Assembly: GCA_046233135.1 (NCBI GenBank)
Contig: JBJXHN010000007.1
Coordinates: forward strand, 248,001 to 312,000
Length of the DNA stretch: 64,000 nucleotides
Source: JBJXHN01 sp046233135
Lineage (GTDB): Bacteria > Pseudomonadota > Alphaproteobacteria > Rhodospirillales > Rhodospirillaceae
Direction of reading: 5' to 3'
This document shows, piece after piece, positions 1-7,681 of the stretch. Both the position numbers and the translations under genes were made by a program. The stretch's first letter is position 1. The number at the start of each line of letters is the position of its first letter. A model generated the notes under the pieces. That model worked only from the letters and a program-made list of their open reading frames with translations, was not told the origin of the DNA and ran no database searches.

Positions 1-405
1 ACCGAGGTGCTGAGCGACCTGGGCCTGAAAGCGCCGGTGGGGGCGCCGGGGGCGGAGGCGCTGCGGGTGGCGTATCATTCCGCCTGTTCACTGCAACACG
101 GCCAGCGGGTGCGCGAGGCGCCGAAGACCCTGCTGCGCCAGGCCGGCTTCGACGTGCAGGAGATTGCCGAGAGCCATCTGTGCTGCGGCTCGGCGGGAAC
201 CTATTCGATCCTTCAGCCCGAATTGTCCCGCCAGCTGCGGGACCGCAAGGTGACGAACCTGGAGGCGACGAAGCCCCAGGTGATCGCGGCGGGCAACATC
301 GGCTGTCTCGGCCATATCGAGCAGGGGACGGGGGTGCCGGTGGTGCATACGGCCGAGCTGCTGGATTGGGCAACAGGCGGGCCGAAGCCGGCGGCGCTGG
401 GGTAG
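1..405 (+). CDS. glcF: Glycolate oxidase iron-sulfur subunit, C-terminal part
   Basis: This is the 3' end of a gene that begins before the window; the frame is open from base 1. The 134 visible residues contain a CCG-type cysteine-rich domain: AYHSACSLQHGQ, then SHLCCGSAGTYSILQP, then GNIGCLGHIEQGTGVPVVHTAELLDWA. This is the closing part of GlcF, the Fe-S subunit that passes electrons from glycolate oxidation (with GlcD and GlcE) at the inner membrane. Malate synthase G and GlcG, which act on the glyoxylate product or belong to the same regulon, lie 48 kb away in this window rather than next to it. Base composition collapses to AT-rich soon after the stop codon, so this gene marks the left edge of an acquired segment. 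Confidence 0.85.
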   Translation, partial: TEVLSDLGLKAPVGAPGAEALRVAYHSACSLQHGQRVREAPKTLLRQAGFDVQEIAESHLCCGSAGTYSILQPELSRQLRDRKVTNLEATKPQVIAAGNIGCLGHIEQGTGVPVVHTAELLDWATGGPKPAALG

Positions 406-945
406 GGGGCAGGTCGGATGAATGGGTTGGCCGATTAGGTCGATGTGATGAATATTAAGTTTGTATTGGACTTATGGGAGCGTTCTCCGTTATGGTACCG
501 CATAGATTATTTTTTCATATCGATAATTGAATATACTCCATTTTCTATACACACGTTTATGTTAAAGTTGGCTTGGAGCTTCGGATTAGCCAAAAAATTT
601 AGTGCGTAAATACTCCTAACTTTTCCGTCGAATAGATGATTGTGAATATGGGAAAAATAGATATTTTTTGATATAAAACAGTTCAATGGACCAATGTGAA
701 TTTTATTAAATAACTATAAAATTCACATTTTTAATTTTTATTTGACGAAAAAATTTACATCCTCTGCGACCGCAAATGTGCGTATTCACTATTGACTTAA
801 TGTGACTTGGTTGTCGGTGGGGGCGCTGTGGACTTGCTTGTATTTGATTTTGTTTTTTTAATTGGCGATGTGGTTTGCGCTGGATAATATTGTTTGTGTC
901 GGTGGTACTGTAATAATATTCCATTGCTATCGGAAGGAGGCTGGT
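406..945. other. AT-rich intergenic stretch, left flank of a low-GC island
   Basis: From about position 440 the sequence becomes strongly AT-rich, with long T and A runs, unlike the GC-rich glcF and leuA genes on either side. I see no credible gene here. The only clear signals are a promoter-like element at 862-890 and the ribosome binding site of the next gene at 932-940. No direct repeat or tRNA marking an insertion point was recognised. Confidence 0.5.
862..890 (+). promoter_or_regulatory. Candidate sigma-70 promoter for the island gene
   Basis: A TTGGCG element (862-867) is followed by a 17-base spacer and TAATAT (885-890). A start near 897 would leave about 35 bases of leader before the GGAAGGAGG ribosome binding site of the gene at 946. 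Consensus match and spacing are good, but no other evidence supports it. Confidence 0.4.
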
Positions 946-1533
946 GTGAACTTTAAAATTATTTATCTTGATAATTATTCAAAGATTTTAGGATATCGTA
1001 GATTTTGCGATCATATTGCTGTTTCAGCTTTTTCCACTTTTCTCTTTGTGCCTGTAGTGTTTTTTATTTTATTCGTGGTTGATACAGTTTTTCCAAATAT
1101 AGGTATTTTTACGTATTTTATGGCTTTCATAAACGAAGGGGAGAGAAGTTTCCATTATGAAGGTGCAGCGCGATATTATTTTTTTCTTGTCTGTATTTTA
1201 TTTTCTTCTGTTATTTTTTTTATAATGAATGTTTTTTCTCGTGTCCTTCAGAGTGATAAGAGGTTGTGTTCTTATGCTATTTTAGTATTTTTTTTATTTT
1301 TGTTGTTTTCCACTGTCTTGATGTTAAAAGTTTTATGGAAGATTTTATTTGTTTTTGATTTTTATTTTGTTATGTTTTTTATTCTGATGTTTAGTGTAAG
1401 TGTTTATTTCTGGGGATGGGTTGTTTTAGCGCATTGGAAGGTGACAAATTTTTTTAGAGGTGAAAACAACTTAATAAATATTGAGTCTTCTGAAGTAAAG
1501 TCGTCTCTGTCAATTGTGAGGTTCTTTTTTTAA
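946..1533 (+). CDS. Multi-pass membrane protein, N-terminal part of a probable split gene
   Basis: The 195-residue product has about four hydrophobic helices (for example VPVVFFILFVV and AILVFFLFLLFSTVLML) and no domain that I recognise. The GTG start at 946 is preferred over upstream candidates because a near-perfect ribosome binding site, GGAAGGAGG (932-940), sits five bases before it. The gene is very AT-rich with T-rich codons, unlike its neighbours. It ends with three Phe codons and TAA formed inside a T7 run (1525-1531). Removing one T joins it in frame to the following ORF, giving a 515-residue protein, so it is probably the N-terminal membrane region of one gene. Whether the slip is biological or a sequencing error cannot be decided here. 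Confidence 0.6.
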   Translation: MNFKIIYLDNYSKILGYRRFCDHIAVSAFSTFLFVPVVFFILFVVDTVFPNIGIFTYFMAFINEGERSFHYEGAARYYFFLVCILFSSVIFFIMNVFSRVLQSDKRLCSYAILVFFLFLLFSTVLMLKVLWKILFVFDFYFVMFFILMFSVSVYFWGWVVLAHWKVTNFFRGENNLINIESSEVKSSLSIVRFFF

Positions 1534-1618
1534 ATACTATAAGTTTGTATTTTATTTAAGTATTAAAAGAAAGTTTTTTTGCTTTATTTTATTTTCACTG
1601 GCGTATTCTTTTTTCGGT

Positions 1619-2494
1619 ATGTTCTTGATTGGGTGGCTTCAAATTACTGGGATCCCAATGTCGGTTATTGAAGTGGCTGGTGAGTATTGCCTAAATAATA
1701 ATGTTTCTGGATATGCTATTGTGGCATGTTTGAAGGAGTATCCAGTCTTCTTTAGTATTAAATATACTTTTTTTATTATTGTTGCCATTGAAATTTTTCT
1801 GATAGTTATTTCTGTATATTTTTATCGTTTTGCTAAAAGAGTTGCCATCGAATCTGCATCGAATGTTTTGAAAAATGATAGTAGAAAACCAATAGCATAT
1901 TTTCGGCCATTTCTGGCAGATGGTGAAAAAATTAGTGTTTCCAGGTCTAATTTTCCAGAGTTATTTGTATCTTTATGGGATACGGCGACAGGCTATGAAG
2001 ATATTATTTTAAAAACCGGATTTGATTTTGGGCCAGTCGTGGCAGTAGATGATCCGATGCGGTCCGAATTACGGTTTGGCGTTCCAAGAGAAAAGCTAAA
2101 CAATGAAAACTGGAGGGAGGGTGTTGCCAAGATTATTGAAGAGTCTCAAGCTTTTTTGGTGGTTGCCGGAGAAAGTGAGGGTGTGAAGTGGGAAATTGAC
2201 GAGATTGAGAGAAAAGAGAAGCTTGAAAATGTTTTGTTCTTAAGAAAATATTCTAAAAATGAAAGTTTTGATGCAGATTTTGATGGCTTTTTAATTAGAA
2301 TTTTAGAAAAAAATGGATGTTCTCCTATAGAAAGAGGTTCGAATTTATTTAATGAGCGTGTTATTTCATTTTTTGTGTATAATGGAACTATTTTTTTACT
2401 TAAATCTAATAAATTCAGATCTTTGGATTTATCAATTGCGGTGCGTATTTTCATGTCATTCCGAGCGGGTAAACTAGATCCTAGTACCATGTAG
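1619..2494 (+). CDS. Membrane-anchored protein with a TIR/Rossmann-like C-terminal domain, probable 3' part of a split gene
   Basis: The frame is open from 1520. The first ATG (1619) lies inside a hydrophobic helix and has no ribosome binding site, so the listed start is nominal; the upstream in-frame stretch encodes IKRKFFCFILFSLAYSFF, completing a transmembrane segment. A second helix (FFIIVAIEIFLIVISVYFY) is followed by a soluble domain of about 200 residues. That domain has the pattern KPIAYFRPFLADGE, GFDFGPVVAVDDP, REKLNNENWREGVAKII, QAFLVVAGESEGVKWEIDEI. The spacing resembles bacterial proteins with a nucleotide-binding or TIR-like fold placed after membrane helices, but this is pattern memory, not a family assignment. 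Best read as the second half of the gene at 946. Low GC suggests transfer; a defence or stress-signalling role is speculation. Confidence 0.5.
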   Translation: MFLIGWLQITGIPMSVIEVAGEYCLNNNVSGYAIVACLKEYPVFFSIKYTFFIIVAIEIFLIVISVYFYRFAKRVAIESASNVLKNDSRKPIAYFRPFLADGEKISVSRSNFPELFVSLWDTATGYEDIILKTGFDFGPVVAVDDPMRSELRFGVPREKLNNENWREGVAKIIEESQAFLVVAGESEGVKWEIDEIERKEKLENVLFLRKYSKNESFDADFDGFLIRILEKNGCSPIERGSNLFNERVISFFVYNGTIFLLKSNKFRSLDLSIAVRIFMSFRAGKLDPSTM

Positions 2495-2709
2495 CGGAAT
2501 AGCTGAAATGGGAGCGTTTTCTGTAGGAGCAAGCTCGCGGACTCTATGGTGAGATTGGCTGTAGTTTAGTGATTCTCTAAAATCAAAGCGAACTAGGTAA
2601 TTGCTCAGAGGCTATGAGCTGCGTTGGTGGGGCAAAGCGTGCGGGTTCTCTATTGACTGCCCGATCAGCTTGCCGTCGCTTGTTGCCAGCAGGCCGCTCA
2701 TAGGGGTTC

Positions 2710-2731
2710 AAGGGGACCCGCTGGTCCCCTT
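2710..2731 (+). terminator. Rho-independent terminator (rightward)
   Basis: A perfect 9-bp stem, AAGGGGACC (2710-2718) with GGTCCCCTT (2723-2731), encloses a four-base loop and is followed by the T-rich stretch GCCTTTGTTTCTTTTTTTT. It would end transcripts coming from the AT-rich island. Confidence 0.65.
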
Positions 2732-2766
2732 GCCTTTGTTTCTTTTTTTTAAGGAAAGCACAAGTG

Positions 2767-2789
2767 CTGGAGGGGCTTGGCCCCTCCAG
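2767..2789 (-). terminator. Terminator of leuA
   Basis: A perfect 10-bp stem, CTGGAGGGGC (2767-2776) with GCCCCTCCAG (2780-2789), lies 18 bases beyond the leuA stop codon. On the minus strand it is followed by a moderately T-rich sequence, as expected for a leuA terminator. Confidence 0.6.
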
Positions 2790-2807
2790 ACCTCCCATGC
2801 GTGGGAT

Positions 2808-4508
2808 CTACTCGTCGTCGGCGGGCAGGGGGGCGTCTTCGGCCAGGCGGTTGGCCGAGGACAGAACCGCCTTCAATGACGCCACCACGAAGTTGCGGTC
2901 GATGCCCACGCCATAGCGCACCTTGCCGTCCGGCAGGCTGCCGCGCACGAAAGCCACCGCCTGCGCATCCGCGCCCGGCTGCAGGGTGTGCTCCTCGTAA
3001 TCCTCGATGCTGATCATCAGGCCGCTGTCGTTGCGGATCGCATCCACCAGGCCGTCAATCGGACCCGTGCCCCGGCCGTCGATCTCCTTCACTTGGCCGT
3101 CCACCTTCACCACCGCGCTCAGCAGGCGGGTTTCCTTGGTCTTCGGATCAGGGCGCGACGAATGTTCGACAAAGGAATACGGACGATCGTTGCTCAGATA
3201 GGTCTGCTCGAACGCCTGCCACAGTGCTCGCGAGTTGATCTCCTCGCCGGTCTGGTCGGTGATGCGCTGAATCACCTTGGCGAATTCCACCTGCAAGCCG
3301 CGCGGCATGCGGATGCCGTGATCCCGCTCCATGATGTAGGACACGCCGCCCTTGCCCGACTGGCTGTTCACACGAATCACCGCCTCGTAGGTGCGGCCGA
3401 TGTCCAGCGGGTCGATGGGCAGATAGGGGACTTCCCACACCCCTTCATTGCTTTCGCGCACCACCTTCAGGCCTTTGTTGATGGCATCCTGGTGGCTGCC
3501 GGAGAAGGCCGTGAACACCAGATCCCCGGCGTAGGGGTGGCGGGGATGCACCGGCAGACGGTTGCAGGATTCGGCCAGTTCGCGGATGTGTTCGATGTCG
3601 GAAAAGTCGATGCCCGGGTCCACGCCCTGGCTGAACATGTTCAGCCCCAGGGTCACCAGATCCACGTTGCCCGTCCGCTCGCCATTGCCGAAAAGCGTGC
3701 CTTCGATGCGGTCTGCTCCGGCCATCAGCGCCAGTTCCGCCGCCGCCACCGCCGTGCCCCGGTCGTTATGGGGATGAAGGCTGATCAGGGCGTTTTCCCG
3801 GCCCGTCAGGTTGCGGCAGAACCATTCGATCTGATCCGCATGCACGTTCGGTGAGGACATCTCGACCGTTGCCGGCAGGTTCAGGATCAGCGGCTTTTCC
3901 GGGGTCGGTCGGATCACGCCCATCACCGCTTCGCAGACCTCGACGGCGTAGTCCAGTTCGGTGCCGGTGAAGCTTTCCGGGCTGTACTGGAAGCGCACTT
4001 TGGTGTTGCCCTTCACCCGCTCCGCCCCCGCGCAGACCATCTCGGCTCCGCGCACCGCCAGTTCGGTGATGCCCGGGCGATCCATGCGGAAGACCACGCG
4101 GCGCTGCAGCTCGCTGGTCGAGTTATACAGGTGCACTATCGCCTGCGGGGCGCCGTTGATGGCCTCGAAAGTGCGGTTGATCAGGTCTTCGCGGGCCTGG
4201 GTCAGCACCTGGATGGTCACGTCTTCGGGGATGCGGTTTTCGTCGATCAGCAGGCGCAGGAAGTCGAAATCGGTCTGCGAGGCGGCGGGGAAGCCCACCT
4301 CGATCTCCTTGTAGCCCATGGTGCACAGCAGCTCGAACATGGTGATCTTGCGCTGCGGCCCCATCGGTTCGATCAGGGCCTGGTTGCCGTCGCGCAGGTC
4401 CACGGCACACCAGATGGGGGCCTTGGAAATGGTCTTGTTCGGCCACGTGCGGTCGGGCAGGGCGACCGGCTGGAACGGACGGTACTTCTTGGCGGGATCG
4501 ATCTTCAT
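2808..4508 (-). CDS. leuA: 2-isopropylmalate synthase
   Basis: LeuA condenses 2-oxoisovalerate with acetyl-CoA to 2-isopropylmalate, the committed step of leucine synthesis. The 566-residue protein begins MKIDPAKKYRPFQPVALPDR and belongs to the longer yeast/actinobacterial-type LeuA class. The TIM-barrel catalytic part carries DLRDGNQAL (residues 37-45) and the metal-binding HPHND (about 245-249). The C-terminal third is the LeuA dimerisation and leucine-feedback domain (SSRPDPKTKETRLLSAVVKVDG, DYEEHTLQPGADAQAVAFVRG; each quoted piece separate). Upstream on the same strand is a leucine-rich leader peptide with alternative hairpins, so expression is probably controlled by ribosome-mediated attenuation as well as by product inhibition. 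It is a monocistronic gene with its own terminator. Confidence 0.95.
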   Translation of the reverse strand: MKIDPAKKYRPFQPVALPDRTWPNKTISKAPIWCAVDLRDGNQALIEPMGPQRKITMFELLCTMGYKEIEVGFPAASQTDFDFLRLLIDENRIPEDVTIQVLTQAREDLINRTFEAINGAPQAIVHLYNSTSELQRRVVFRMDRPGITELAVRGAEMVCAGAERVKGNTKVRFQYSPESFTGTELDYAVEVCEAVMGVIRPTPEKPLILNLPATVEMSSPNVHADQIEWFCRNLTGRENALISLHPHNDRGTAVAAAELALMAGADRIEGTLFGNGERTGNVDLVTLGLNMFSQGVDPGIDFSDIEHIRELAESCNRLPVHPRHPYAGDLVFTAFSGSHQDAINKGLKVVRESNEGVWEVPYLPIDPLDIGRTYEAVIRVNSQSGKGGVSYIMERDHGIRMPRGLQVEFAKVIQRITDQTGEEINSRALWQAFEQTYLSNDRPYSFVEHSSRPDPKTKETRLLSAVVKVDGQVKEIDGRGTGPIDGLVDAIRNDSGLMISIEDYEEHTLQPGADAQAVAFVRGSLPDGKVRYGVGIDRNFVVASLKAVLSSANRLAEDAPLPADDE

Positions 4509-4567
4509 GATGGCGGTCCTTAGTGCGAATTTTTCTCGGTGGTCATGGAATGGGGGCGGCGAGGGTC

Positions 4568-4618
4568 GCGGCCGTCGGGATGCCGGTCAGATCCGACGGC
4601 CGCTTCTAAGTCGCGGCC
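4568..4618 (-). promoter_or_regulatory. Mutually exclusive hairpins in the leuA leader
   Basis: On the minus strand GCGGCC (4598-4603) can pair with the preceding GGCCGC (4613-4618), or, as part of an 11-bp stem GCGGCCGTCGG, with CCGACGGCCGC (4568-4578). Two structures that share one strand are what an attenuator needs. The downstream stem has no U-run after it, so it may act with Rho or by masking translation rather than as an intrinsic terminator. It lies between the leucine leader peptide and the leuA start. Confidence 0.5.
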
Positions 4619-4787
4619 CAACCGCTGAACGCGGCACGATAGTCCATGACTCGATACGACGCACCAGGGCGCCGAAACCAATGTTTTCCAAGGATCTGTG
4701 GAGCGTATTCATGAACGGGGACCCTACCGGGGATGTCCGGAAAATGGACAAAGCATCGACTGTGCGGAGACGCGCGGGGCGTTCCGA

Positions 4788-4829
4788 TCAAAGAAGTCGA
4801 AGAAGGAGGAGTCCGGTAGCGGTGTTCAT
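4788..4829 (-). CDS. leuA leader peptide (leucine attenuator)
   Basis: A 13-codon ORF, ATG to TGA, encodes MNTATGLLLLRLL. Six of the last seven residues are leucine, read by CTC and CTT codons. It lies 279 bases upstream of leuA on the same strand with alternative hairpins between. This is the architecture of a ribosome-stalling attenuator: when charged leucyl-tRNA is scarce the ribosome stalls in the leucine run and changes downstream RNA folding. Leader-peptide attenuation of leucine genes is established in proteobacteria; the assignment here rests on the sequence alone. An AGGG motif about 13 bases before the ATG is a weak ribosome binding site. Confidence 0.75.
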   Translation of the reverse strand: MNTATGLLLLRLL

Positions 4830-4945
4830 GGTGCAGAAGGTGCCCTGCGTCGCGCGGCGCGTCAACCCTAAATCGGAATCGCTCTTATCTTCAGGGGAGC
4901 GGGGGCGCTGTCGGGGACGGGACGTCACTACTATCCGGGAGGTCT

Positions 4946-4972
4946 GCCGCGGCGGGAGGGACCCGCCGCGGC
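4946..4972 (-). terminator. Terminator-like hairpin after the ferredoxin gene
   Basis: An 11-bp perfect stem, GCCGCGGCGGG (4946-4956) with CCCGCCGCGGC (4962-4972), has a five-base loop and starts 14 bases past the ferredoxin stop codon. There is no T-run on the minus strand, so termination may need Rho. Confidence 0.45.
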
Positions 4973-4986
4973 AAAACCGGTCCGGA

Positions 4987-5367
4987 TCAGCGGCGCAGGT
5001 CGATTTCCACGCCGGGCTCGCCGGAGAATTCCACCAGCACGTCGCTGTCGGGAACGACGAACTGACAGGCCAGACGATACGCCGGAGCGATGTCTTCCAC
5101 TTCCGCCTTTTCCAGAATTTCCTTGGACAGCTTGCCGTTCACGGACAGGGTCACCTTTTCCCGGTCCGTCAGGTTCTGCGCCTTTACCTTGCTGTCCAGA
5201 TGAGTCACCTTGATCAGGCAGGATCCGCATTCACCATCTTCACACTGGCAGGGAATGGGAATGCCATTTTTCTTGGCGACGCTCAGCAGAGTCTTCATGT
5301 CACCGGCAACGGCGTAAACGGTGACATCCTTCGGCAGGGTGGGTGCGGAAAACGTAACGTTGGCCAT
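4987..5367 (-). CDS. [2Fe-2S] ferredoxin of the Shethna protein II (FeSII) type
   Basis: The 126-residue protein has the plant-type ferredoxin cluster motif with Cys42, Cys47 and Cys50 (CEDGECGSC) and a fourth ligand in YRLACQ (Cys101); Cys40 is an extra cysteine just before the motif. The order GSCLIKVTHLDSK, LTDREK, PAYRLACQ and DVLVEFSGEPG closely follows Azotobacter FeSII, the ferredoxin that binds nitrogenase and protects it under oxygen stress. That likeness is from memory of the family and not a computed alignment. No nitrogenase gene is visible here, so the role in this organism is inferred. Own terminator-like hairpin downstream, so probably monocistronic. Confidence 0.8.
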   Translation of the reverse strand: MANVTFSAPTLPKDVTVYAVAGDMKTLLSVAKKNGIPIPCQCEDGECGSCLIKVTHLDSKVKAQNLTDREKVTLSVNGKLSKEILEKAEVEDIAPAYRLACQFVVPDSDVLVEFSGEPGVEIDLRR

Positions 5368-5610
5368 GATTCTCCCCTCGTGAGGTTAAGGGCCTGGGGA
5401 ACTTTTTCGAACGGCGACCGGTCGGAGGACACCCTTGTTCGGAAAAGCACGGTCACTTGGTGTCTTGGAACTCCGGCACCGGCTGCGATGCTAAACCCGG
5501 CGCCCCAAGGCACAGTCCGGCCGACTGGGGGGAGACAGCGGCCGCCCCCATTAGGGGCAGCCGGAATAGGGAAGTCAATAACCCGACGCGTATCGGTGTC
5601 TTGTTTGCGC

Positions 5611-5642
5611 GGAATGGGTTCCGACCTTCAGGAACCCATTCC
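5611..5642 (-). terminator. Stem-loop after the DEAD-box helicase gene
   Basis: A perfect 12-bp stem, GGAATGGGTTCC (5611-5622) with GGAACCCATTCC (5631-5642), has an eight-base loop and lies just past the helicase stop codon. There is no T-run, so it may protect the 3' end or assist Rho. The rest of 5368-5661 shows no gene. Confidence 0.45.
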
Positions 5643-5661
5643 ACACAACTGTCACAGACCG

Positions 5662-7365
5662 TCAGGACGCGCGACGACGGGCCTCGCCATCGGGACGGCG
5701 CCGGGTGCCCTGGCGACCACCCGGGTTTGTGCCGGGACCCGAAGCGCCAGCCGCGCCGGCACCCTTGCCGCCGGTGCGGGCCTTGCGCGGCCCTTCATTG
5801 CGGGGACCATTGCGCGGCCCTTCGCTTCGCGGGCCGGCCGCAGCCTTGTCCGCGCGGGCACCGTCGTTCCGATGACCCTCGGAGCGGCGGTGATCGGCCC
5901 GCTGAATGTCGGCACGCTGGCCTTCCGACCGCCGGCCTTCCCCGTGGTGGGAGTCGACGCGATGACCTTCGGGCCGGTAGCCTTCCGACCGCGCACCGTC
6001 CCCACGCGGGGCATCGGGGCGGCGGGGACGACGCGGGGCCTTGGCCGGGCGGGAGTCCCCCTCGAACGGCGCGCCACCGGCAGCGGCCACGCTGGCCGCC
6101 GCTGCATTGCCGTCCCGGGGGCCACCCCGGGCGCTGCCCTGGGGCCGGCTGTCGCCGCTGCTCCGCCGCTTCGGCTTGGCAGCACCGCCGCGCGGCGCGG
6201 GGCCTTCGGCGGAGCGGGCCACGGAGTCAGAATGAAAGGCGTGGTCCTCGTGCACCACCACCCGCCGCTGGATGGTCTTTTCGATGGCCTTCAGGTGTGC
6301 CAGCTCGCCGTGATCGCAGAAGCTCAGCGCGATACCGCTGGCGCCAGCGCGGCCGGTGCGGCCGATGCGGTGCACATAGGCTTCGGGTTCGACGGGCAGG
6401 TCGTAGTTGATGACGTGGGTGATGCCGTCCACGTCGATGCCCCGGGCGGCGATGTCGGTGGCCACCAGGGCGCGGACCCGGCCGTCCCGGAAGGCGTTGA
6501 GCGCACGCTGCCGGGCGCCCTGGCTCTTGTTGCCGTGGATCACGTCGGATTCGACACCGGCCTTTTCCAGGAACAGGCCGATGCGGTTGGCGCCATGCTT
6601 GGTGCGCGAGAAGATGATGGCGCGGCTCTGGCCATCGGCTTCGGTGGTCAGCAGGTCAAGCAGCAGGTCGCGCTTGTCGGCCTGGGCGACGAACAGGATG
6701 CGGTCGTCGATCTGGGCCGAGACGGTGGACTGGGGCGCCACTTCCACCCGCACCGGTTCCTTCATCATGGACCCGGCCAGTCCGGCTACGGCATCGGGCA
6801 GGGTGGCGGAGAATAGCACTGTCTGCCGCTTGTGGGACAGGGCGGCGGTGATGGTCTTGACGGCGGGCAAAAAGCCCATGTCCAGCATGCGGTCCGCTTC
6901 GTCCAGCACCAGGGTGGACACGCAGGACAGGTTGACGGCGCCGCGCTTCATCAGGTCCATCAGGCGGCCGGGCGTGGCGGTCAGGATGTCCACGCCGCGG
7001 GCCAGGGCGCGTTCCTGGCGGCCGATGTCGACGCCACCGACGGCGACGGTGCGGCGCACGCGCAGGTGCCGGGCGAAGCCGGCCAGGCTGCTGTCCACCT
7101 GAACCGCAAGCTCCCGGGTCGGAGTCAGGATCAGGGCATGGGGGAATTTGGGCCGGGCCGGTGTTTCACCGGTCAGGCGATGCAGTAGGGGCAGGCCGAA
7201 GGCAGCCGTCTTGCCGGTGCCGGTCTGGGCCAGACCAAGCACATCCCGGCCTTCCAGAAGCGGGGGGATGGCCTGGGCCTGAATGGGGGTGGCGGCAGTG
7301 AAACCAAGGCCGGACAGGGCACGCAGCAAGGGCTCGCACAGGGCGAGCGAGGAAAAGTCGGTCAT
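5662..7365 (-). CDS. DEAD-box ATP-dependent RNA helicase, RhlE-like
   Basis: The 567-residue protein has the helicase motifs in order: Q motif (GFTAATPIQAQAIP), motif I (AQTGTGKT), Ia (PTREL), II (LDEAD), III (SATLPD), then in RecA domain 2 ARGIDVDG and HRIGRTGRAG. The core ends near residue 375. The remaining 190 residues are a basic low-complexity tail rich in Arg, Gly, Ser and His with degenerate repeats such as RSEG, HRNDG and PRNEG, typical of RNA-binding tails of RhlE-like enzymes that remodel ribosome precursors or mRNA, often in the cold. The repetitive GC-rich tail explains the long spurious antisense frames. A TTGACA promoter lies upstream at 7608-7636. Confidence 0.9.
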   Translation of the reverse strand: MTDFSSLALCEPLLRALSGLGFTAATPIQAQAIPPLLEGRDVLGLAQTGTGKTAAFGLPLLHRLTGETPARPKFPHALILTPTRELAVQVDSSLAGFARHLRVRRTVAVGGVDIGRQERALARGVDILTATPGRLMDLMKRGAVNLSCVSTLVLDEADRMLDMGFLPAVKTITAALSHKRQTVLFSATLPDAVAGLAGSMMKEPVRVEVAPQSTVSAQIDDRILFVAQADKRDLLLDLLTTEADGQSRAIIFSRTKHGANRIGLFLEKAGVESDVIHGNKSQGARQRALNAFRDGRVRALVATDIAARGIDVDGITHVINYDLPVEPEAYVHRIGRTGRAGASGIALSFCDHGELAHLKAIEKTIQRRVVVHEDHAFHSDSVARSAEGPAPRGGAAKPKRRSSGDSRPQGSARGGPRDGNAAAASVAAAGGAPFEGDSRPAKAPRRPRRPDAPRGDGARSEGYRPEGHRVDSHHGEGRRSEGQRADIQRADHRRSEGHRNDGARADKAAAGPRSEGPRNGPRNEGPRKARTGGKGAGAAGASGPGTNPGGRQGTRRRPDGEARRRAS

Positions 7366-7681
7366 GAACCACTTTCACAAAAGTCCGCGCCCGCGGGCCA
7401 AGATCCAGGCGCGCGGGTGGCGGAAGGCTGAGTCGGACGCGCGCGCTCTGCAAGGCGGTCGGCGGCTCCCCGTCGCGATGGCGGGGTGGTCGGAGGCCGG
7501 GCCAGGGGGCGTCCGTATCTCTCGGGATATCGGAAACGGTGTTACGAGGGCTCCAGAGCGCAGGACGCGCAGCACCGGATAAAGATGCTGCCCCCTCGAT
7601 GTGCCCTTACATGACGGTACGGACGCGCCCTGTCAAGGCCGTTGTGGCAGTGCGACACACTATTGTGCGGCTCCCGCTGCC
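7366..7681. other. Intergenic region upstream of the helicase
   Basis: No gene is supported. The stretch holds the helicase leader of about 240 bases and a candidate minus-strand promoter. A long leader is common for cold-inducible RNA helicases, but no specific element was recognised. Confidence 0.4.
7608..7636 (-). promoter_or_regulatory. Candidate promoter of the helicase gene
   Basis: Read on the minus strand, a perfect TTGACA (7636-7631) is followed by a 17-base spacer and CATGTA (7613-7608). The -35 box is consensus and the -10 box weak. It would give a 5' leader of about 235 bases. Confidence 0.4.

Larger units (their letters stand above)
2495..2807. other. Convergent intergenic region between the island and leuA
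   Basis: No gene is apparent. GC content returns to the genome norm between about 2600 and 2700, marking the right edge of the island. The region holds two strong stem-loops, one oriented for each flanking gene, which are listed separately. Confidence 0.5.

Noticed and set aside
4606..4791. 61-codon minus-strand ORF between ferredoxin and leuA
   Set aside because: No ribosome binding site or recognisable features; the leucine leader peptide in another frame explains the region better.
4318..6816. 832-codon plus-strand frame
   Set aside because: It runs antisense through leuA's start, the ferredoxin and the helicase, all with clear motifs on the minus strand; it is a high-GC shadow frame.
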